Source: an uncultured Prochlorococcus sp.
Lineage (GTDB): Bacteria; Cyanobacteriota; Cyanobacteriia; PCC-6307; Cyanobiaceae
Assembly: GCA_902563335.1 (NCBI GenBank)
Contig: CACEWU010000001.1
Location: forward strand, 41,025-105,024
Length of the DNA: 64,000 nt
Direction: 5' to 3'
Part shown: in pieces, positions 62,719 to 64,000 of the stretch
Numbering within the stretch: position 1 is the first letter of the stretch
How the letters are laid out: every line of letters starts with the position of its first letter
The notes under the pieces: model-generated
Database searches by the model: none
What the model saw: only the letters and a program-made list of their open reading frames with translations
Told to the model about the DNA's origin: nothing
Made by a program: the position numbers and the translations under genes

Positions 62719-63788
62719 ATTTTAAAGCTACATCCACTAGATGCTTGCGGGAATCTTTCTAATAGTATTTGATCAAGCTTTGCTCGTTGATTCCAAATTA
62801 AATTGTAAAGCTTGATTCTATTTGGAAGAAGATCACGTAAATTTGATTCTTTGAGGAGCTTTCTGTGAGAATTTGATACCTTAATCAATCTTTTTTCTGG
62901 ATCATTATATAGTATTTTAGCTTGCGGTATTAATTGATCAAGAGTTTCGCAGAATAAACCATTTTCATTGTTTCCTATAACCTCTTTATATAGTCCAGGT
63001 CCACCAATGACTGCTACAGACTCTGCTGCTGCCTCCATCCATTTAATAGGTGTTTTGCAATTGTTTGGGAGAGAATTTTCTAAAGGTAAAAGGGCTAAAT
63101 GACAACTACCCATGACTTTACGGTAATCTGAATATTTTAGGAGTGGATATTTTTCTACACTTTGATTTGGAAGTGAATCAGCAAGCTTTGAATCACCGAC
63201 TATTACAATTTTTATTGAATTAGTTTTGTTGCACCATTCAGTCAATGGAATGCTCAACTTCTTGTGTTCATTTTGCCTGTTTTGGTTTCCAATGAAGATG
63301 CGAAAGCTTGAGCCATATTCTATGTGCTTCTTAATATTTAATGATGGTATTCTCCAAATAGCATTTGGAACAATGAAGCTCATTGGTTGGATAGATTCTA
63401 ATTCCTTAGCTAGTAGTTGGGAGGAGGTATGTAAGCCATGAGATAAGCACAGCGGGGCCATTTTAATATTTTTAAGTGCTTTCTTTATTTCCCGAGGGAA
63501 AAGATCTGGATGATCGTCCCATTCGATTAATAATATACATCCTCGATCTCTTATCCATCTAAGAATATTTAGCTGTTCTTCCCAGCTTGATGGTCGAGGT
63601 CTTTGCCAAATAACTAGGCTGTTAGGTCTAATTGCCTTTGGGAGGAGAAAAGGATGTCGATGTAACCTGCAATCAACACCTAGGCGTTGAAGTCCACAAA
63701 AAGGTTCGCGAACTCTTACTTGTTCATGAGGACCATGGCTATTGACTAATACCTCTATCTGTAGTGGACGGCTTAGTCCAAACTGCAT
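62715..63788 (-). CDS. GT-B glycosyltransferase-like protein
   Basis: A 357-residue protein starting MQFGLSRPLQIEVLVNSHG. The N-terminal domain has HEQVRVREPFCGLQRLGVDCR and LLIEWDDHPDLFPREIKK. The second domain contains FRIFIGNQNRQNEHKKLSI, IVIVGDSKLADSL, LALLPLENSLPNNCKTPIKWMEAAA and VIGGPGLYKEVIGNNENGLFC, the last two being typical GT4-like donor-site segments with a late Glu. The start is taken as ATG 63788; GTG 63818 is an alternative. It leads a three-gene minus-strand glycosyltransferase unit. Donor and acceptor are unknown. Confidence 0.8.
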   Translation of the reverse strand: MQFGLSRPLQIEVLVNSHGPHEQVRVREPFCGLQRLGVDCRLHRHPFLLPKAIRPNSLVIWQRPRPSSWEEQLNILRWIRDRGCILLIEWDDHPDLFPREIKKALKNIKMAPLCLSHGLHTSSQLLAKELESIQPMSFIVPNAIWRIPSLNIKKHIEYGSSFRIFIGNQNRQNEHKKLSIPLTEWCNKTNSIKIVIVGDSKLADSLPNQSVEKYPLLKYSDYRKVMGSCHLALLPLENSLPNNCKTPIKWMEAAAESVAVIGGPGLYKEVIGNNENGLFCETLDQLIPQAKILYNDPEKRLIKVSNSHRKLLKESNLRDLLPNRIKLYNLIWNQRAKLDQILLERFPQASSGCSFKI

Positions 63789-64000
63789 TTGATTTTTTAG
63801 GTTTTGATTGATCTTCACTAAAAGCTCAACCCTTTACGATGACTGGAAAAACATGTGAACACTTAATTTTTTAATAGATTACTGTGGAGTATGCAAATAG
63901 TTCATTGCATTAGGATTTCTATAAAGAATTTTAATGGATCTTTTCGATTTCATTAGTGAGATAAAGTGAAATCATATGCATTCAAGATTTGTAGAGAGAT

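Noticed and set aside
63966-64000. Possible gene start at the right edge (GTG 63966 or ATG 63976, plus strand).
   Set aside because: Only about ten codons are inside the window, too few to recognise a protein.

Overview
The window looks like a chromosome segment of a marine picocyanobacterium, most probably a low-light Prochlorococcus (inference). The reasons are AT-rich, tightly packed genes, sulfolipid genes (sqdB, sqdX), plastid-type genes (ycf23, ycf37, a Ycf52-like acetyltransferase), a PsbZ-like photosystem II subunit, an Ssl1498-type light-harvesting-like protein and a Sll1377-type glycolipid synthase. No gene-free stretch exceeds 300 bases; the longest is the 223-base leader of the repeat protein at 46.5 kb.

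Region 1 (about 1-30.6 kb) is core genome. In order it holds sqdX (cut by the window edge), sqdB, a small membrane gene missed by length cut-offs, thiG, a hypothetical gene, ycf37, rplT, rpmI, a SpoIID-domain protein, a GT2 lipid glycosyltransferase, dnaX, an LRAT/NlpC-like protein, clpX, clpP, tig, asd, dapA, rnj, tilS, ycf23, uvrB, a secreted HExxH protein, lysC, holA, cobH, mutS, psbZ-like, ribH and tRNA-Gly(GCC).

Region 2 (about 30.6-64 kb) begins just after the tRNA and is an accessory surface-polymer and surface-protein island. A GNAT gene and the complete dTDP-L-rhamnose set rfbA-rfbC-rfbD-rfbB come first. Glycosyltransferases follow in many families and both orientations: GT4, PF12000-type GT4, a GT90/CAP10-like enzyme, two GT-A-like proteins with an EDDL motif, three TPR proteins with a GT9-like C-terminus, and two GT41 (SPINDLY/OGT-type) loci. 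One GT41 locus is split by an 8-base homopolymer frameshift.

At the centre is a 680-residue secreted-type protein of about 24 tandem Gly/Asp repeats of roughly 20 residues. It has its own plausible promoter, a structured leader, a strong terminator and C-ending codon use unlike its neighbours. Downstream a four-gene coupled unit encodes a TPR/GT9-like protein, a PpiC-like foldase, a type I ABC exporter with an N-terminal cyclic-nucleotide-binding-like fold and a dead C39-like domain, and an HlyD-type adaptor.

The most interesting reading, which is an inference, is an integrated system for an abundant surface protein. dTDP-rhamnose and other sugars would be made locally, the repeat protein O-glycosylated in the cytoplasm by GT41 and TPR-linked enzymes, and the product folded or chaperoned and exported by the type I system. 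No outer-membrane TolC partner is seen in the window.
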